From: Euryarchaeota archaeon UBA605
GTDB taxonomy: Archaea; Thermoplasmatota; Poseidoniia; Poseidoniales; Thalassarchaeaceae
Direction: 5' to 3'
NCBI GenBank assembly: GCA_002504905.1
Contig: DATY01000030.1
Location: 6,700 to 70,699, forward strand
DNA: 64,000 bases
The notes below the pieces were generated by a model. The model searched no databases. It saw only the letters and a program-made list of their open reading frames with translations, and was not told the origin of the DNA. Position 1 is the first letter of the stretch; each line of letters starts with the position of its first letter. The translations under genes were made by a program, and so were the position numbers. This document shows, piece by piece, positions 61,768 through 64,000 of this stretch.

Positions 61768-62127
61768 ATGTCAACTTTAGTATTTGATTCAGTCAAGATT
61801 TTACTTACGGCATTAATTATTTTTGCTGTTGCCCAATTAAGTCAGCGAGACACTCTTTTAGCGGCTCTTCTCGCCTCAATACCCTTAGTTAGTGTCCTCG
61901 CAATGATGTGGATGAATTATGATGGTGCAACTAATGATGAGATTATTGATTTTTCAAAAGATATTATCTGGCTAATAATTCCATCTTTACTATTATTTGT
62001 CGTAATGCCAGAATTAATTCAGAGGGGATGGGATTTTTATCCTGCACTTGGCGGTGGTCTTAGTGCTACAGTAATTGGCTATCTTTTGATGATTAAGTTA
62101 ATGGCAAGATTTCAGAATATTTCCTAA
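61768..62127 (+). CDS. DUF3147-like small membrane protein
   Basis: A protein of 119 residues with four hydrophobic helices. The pattern QRDTLLAALLASIPLVSVLAMMW (in parts), followed by IIWLIIPSLLLFVVMPELIQRGWDF, fits DUF3147, a small family of unknown function. The stop overlaps the convergent phosphohexomutase stop by 4 bases. Confidence 0.7.
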   Translation: MSTLVFDSVKILLTALIIFAVAQLSQRDTLLAALLASIPLVSVLAMMWMNYDGATNDEIIDFSKDIIWLIIPSLLLFVVMPELIQRGWDFYPALGGGLSATVIGYLLMIKLMARFQNIS

Positions 62128-63512
62128 GAATTATGAAAATTTTCTAATTCCATTAGTTCGCCCAGCCTTCTCTCTATATCTTCTTTAATTCTAATTAGGC
62201 CTTCTTCATCATTAGCTTCAGCCCGCATGACAAGAATAGGTTCTGTATTACTTGGCCTACAAAGAAACCATCCCTCAGGATACCTTACTCTAACTCCATC
62301 AACACTGGAATATTTCATATCAGAAAATATTATTTCCACTAAATCCATGATTTCCCTTCTATTCATAGTTAGAGGAATTTTTGCTTCCCCAGTTGATGCA
62401 TAATTAGGTAGGTCATCAAACCAATCAGAAAATTTTGGACCTCCATCGCTCGGTGAGGGCTCTCTAGCAATAATTTCTAGCAATCTAGCAGTGTTATACA
62501 GTGAATCATCAAATCCTGGCCATCTGTCATTCAAGAAGAAATGTCCAGACATTTCTCCTGCTAGAGGAGAATCTGGATTTTTTTCTAATTCCCTTTTCAT
62601 GAATGAGTGACCAGTCCTAACCATTTTTGCAATACCACCTGAAGAATAGATTGCTTCTTCCAATGCCATACTACACTTTACATCATAAAAAACGGTTCTT
62701 TCAGATTCAGTCCCGCCTTCCCTTTCTCCTAGTATGTCTTTAACAAAAATAGTCAGTAATCTGTCTGGATGAATAAATCTTCCTTCCTGATCTACAACTC
62801 CAATTCTATCGCCATCTCCATCCATACCGATTCCAAATTCTGCATTATTTTCAATTACTACTTTAGCCAAATCTTTCATATTTTCTGGCCTTGTAGGGTC
62901 GGGTGGATGATTAGGAAATTTATTGTCCCAATCACAATGTACAGGAATTAATTCAACGTCTAGTTTTTCCATCAATTTTATTGTTAAAGGTCCTGGAACT
63001 GCATTTCCACAGTCAATAGCGATTTTCATCTTTCTTTGAGGTTTTCCAGCATTAGAAATTATAGTTTCAAGATATTGATCTTCGAAATGAGAAAAATCTT
63101 TTACAACTCCATTTCCCTCATTAAACACATTGTTATCAAATGTATTTTTCAGTTCTTGTAATTCATCTCCTGCCATTGGTAATTTTCCATTACAAATTTT
63201 AAATCCGTTGTATTCTGGAGGATTATGACTAGCTGTAATTACTACTGCGGCATCCACAGGAAGGTCAACAGTAGCTCTGTAAAGGACCCCAGTTGTTGTT
63301 ATTCCAAGATCTAGTACATCCGCTCCTGATGAGTTTAACCCTTTCAGGAAAGCACGGTGTAAATCAGGACCTGATTCTCTAATATCACGAGCTACAGCTA
63401 TAGTTTTCGCATTAAGGTGAGTGGCAATAGTCTTCCCTAACCTTTCTGCAAAATCTGAATTTAATTCTGAATGAGCCAGCCCACGAATATCATAAGCCTT
63501 GAAAACACTCAT
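62124..63512 (-). CDS. Phosphomannomutase/phosphoglucomutase
   Basis: An alpha-D-phosphohexomutase of 462 residues. The active-site Ser is S95 in TASHNPPEYNG, the metal loop is GMDGDGDRIGVVD, the sugar-binding loop GEMSGHFF, and the phosphate-binding loop RPSNTEPILVMRAE. YDIRG at the N-terminus is typical of the PMM/PGM branch. It provides mannose-1-P or glucose-1-P for glycan synthesis. RidA lies 15 bases upstream of its start on the same strand. Confidence 0.93.
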   Translation of the reverse strand: MSVFKAYDIRGLAHSELNSDFAERLGKTIATHLNAKTIAVARDIRESGPDLHRAFLKGLNSSGADVLDLGITTTGVLYRATVDLPVDAAVVITASHNPPEYNGFKICNGKLPMAGDELQELKNTFDNNVFNEGNGVVKDFSHFEDQYLETIISNAGKPQRKMKIAIDCGNAVPGPLTIKLMEKLDVELIPVHCDWDNKFPNHPPDPTRPENMKDLAKVVIENNAEFGIGMDGDGDRIGVVDQEGRFIHPDRLLTIFVKDILGEREGGTESERTVFYDVKCSMALEEAIYSSGGIAKMVRTGHSFMKRELEKNPDSPLAGEMSGHFFLNDRWPGFDDSLYNTARLLEIIAREPSPSDGGPKFSDWFDDLPNYASTGEAKIPLTMNRREIMDLVEIIFSDMKYSSVDGVRVRYPEGWFLCRPSNTEPILVMRAEANDEEGLIRIKEDIERRLGELMELENFHNS

Positions 63513-63527
63513 TTCAATACCTCATTT

Positions 63528-63905
63528 CTAATTATTTCCAGAATCTCTGAAAGCTTCGCATATTATCTCTATTAATGCATTACCTGGTAATTTACTAACT
63601 TCATATGCAGCTCTAGCGGGTGGCATTGATTCACCCAACCATTTCCCATAAACTTCGTTTACATCTGAATAATTTCCTATATCAGTTAGAAGTATAGTAA
63701 CCATTACTAGGTCATCTCTAGAACTATTAGCTATTTCCAGTAGATTATCTATTTTTTTCAATGCCTCAGAGGTCTGAGAAACAATATCATCTCCTCCTTC
63801 AATTCCTATCTGCCCTGCTAGCCAAATATGATCTTTCACTGTTATCCCAGGACTATAAGGAGCCCAAACTTTTCCTCCATTATCAATTTTTAACTTGCGA
63901 GCCAT
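63528..63905 (-). CDS. ridA: RidA/YjgF-family deaminase-like protein
   Basis: A protein of 125 residues. RidA proteins hydrolyse reactive enamine/imine intermediates from PLP enzymes. HIWLAGQIGI and the conserved Arg in PPARAAYEVSKLPGNALIEIICEA match the family. The imine-binding Arg is in place. It may act with the aminotransferase or threonine aldolase in this window, but that is inference. A short gap separates it from a partial frame at the right edge. Confidence 0.9.
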   Translation of the reverse strand: MARKLKIDNGGKVWAPYSPGITVKDHIWLAGQIGIEGGDDIVSQTSEALKKIDNLLEIANSSRDDLVMVTILLTDIGNYSDVNEVYGKWLGESMPPARAAYEVSKLPGNALIEIICEAFRDSGNN

Positions 63906-63935
63906 GAAGTTCGCAGGGCGTTATTGCTGATATGT

Positions 63936-64000
63936 TTATTCACGAAGTAATTCTATTACTTCTGAATGATCTCCGGCAACATTTTCATATGTTAGTTGAT
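63936..64000 (-). CDS. C-terminal fragment of a gene cut by the right edge
   Basis: On the minus strand an open frame enters at the right edge and ends in TAA at 63936-63938, giving the tail QLTYENVAGDHSEVIELLRE. It lies 30 bases upstream of ridA on the same strand, a spacing usual for operons here. Only 20 codons are visible, so the identity cannot be given and the reading frame could be chance. Confidence 0.4.
   Translation of the reverse strand, partial: QLTYENVAGDHSEVIELLRE

Overview
The window is a dense, AT-rich stretch of an archaeal genome, most likely a planktonic marine euryarchaeon of the Marine Group II type (Candidatus Poseidoniales) or a close relative. The archaeal assignment is firm. 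It rests on a GatE amidotransferase, PTH2, the block FtsZ-SecE-Spt5-L11-L1-L10-L12, the block Pus10-L21e-RpoF-DUF655-KsgA, an archaeosine radical-SAM enzyme and an AK6-type kinase. The lineage is inferred from the combination of these genes with bacterial-looking acquisitions (AddAB, RibA, class II photolyase, cold-shock protein, carotenoid genes, fasciclin and RCC1 surface proteins). The photolyase and carotenoid genes suggest a sunlit habitat. Coding density is very high. No gene-free stretch exceeds about 170 bases, several convergent genes touch or overlap, and I found no tRNA, rRNA, CRISPR array, insertion sequence or prophage.

Layout. 1-3860: gatE (cut at the left edge), a transcobalamin-like DUF4430 surface protein, a CbrT-like ECF substrate-binding membrane protein, and pth2. 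3934-6623: a divergent aquaporin-like protein, a cysteine-dioxygenase-like protein and an aminotransferase. 6670-12037: a large Cys-rich RCC1 surface protein, threonine aldolase and a secreted thioredoxin-like protein. 12103-20606: an AddB/AddA helicase-nuclease pair. 20645-28136: an M20 peptidase, a coiled-coil protein, a hexapeptide acyltransferase, RaSEA, a two-gene module related to heme-copper oxidase subunit I, and a YchF-like GTPase. 28229-33033 (minus): the ribosomal stalk, Spt5, SecE and FtsZ operon. 33089-34313 (minus): a CDP-alcohol phosphatidyltransferase and AK6. 34445-42015: an amidohydrolase, cold-shock protein, two peroxiredoxins, SDR39U1-like protein, photolyase, RibA and a TrmB-like regulator. 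42079-48491: a TPR protein, ABC1 kinase, SDR, Rieske protein and a fasciclin/cupredoxin surface protein. 48642-52270: carotenoid genes crtI and crtB with an ABA4-like gene and a Trx-like lipoprotein. 52377-57690: DUF971, Pus10, L21e, RpoF, DUF655, KsgA and an orphan zinc-ribbon protein. 57752-64000: ferredoxin, a small membrane protein, a MIP18-like protein, M24 peptidase, phosphoglycerate kinase, two membrane proteins, phosphohexomutase, RidA and the tail of one more gene.

The main oddities are these. A Nudix-like domain with a degraded Nudix box is fused to Spt5. In the same operon, ribosomal protein L11 is reduced to its C-terminal domain. A heme-copper-oxidase subunit I homologue has lost most of its histidine ligands. 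A surface protein and ECF S-component pair looks like a vitamin B12 uptake module. Both AddA and AddB carry Cys sets that look like iron-sulfur staples. A 9-base element (GGTCGRYCG) recurs in the leaders of three translation-related genes.

All calls come from reading the sequence and comparing it with remembered family features. No database search was run.
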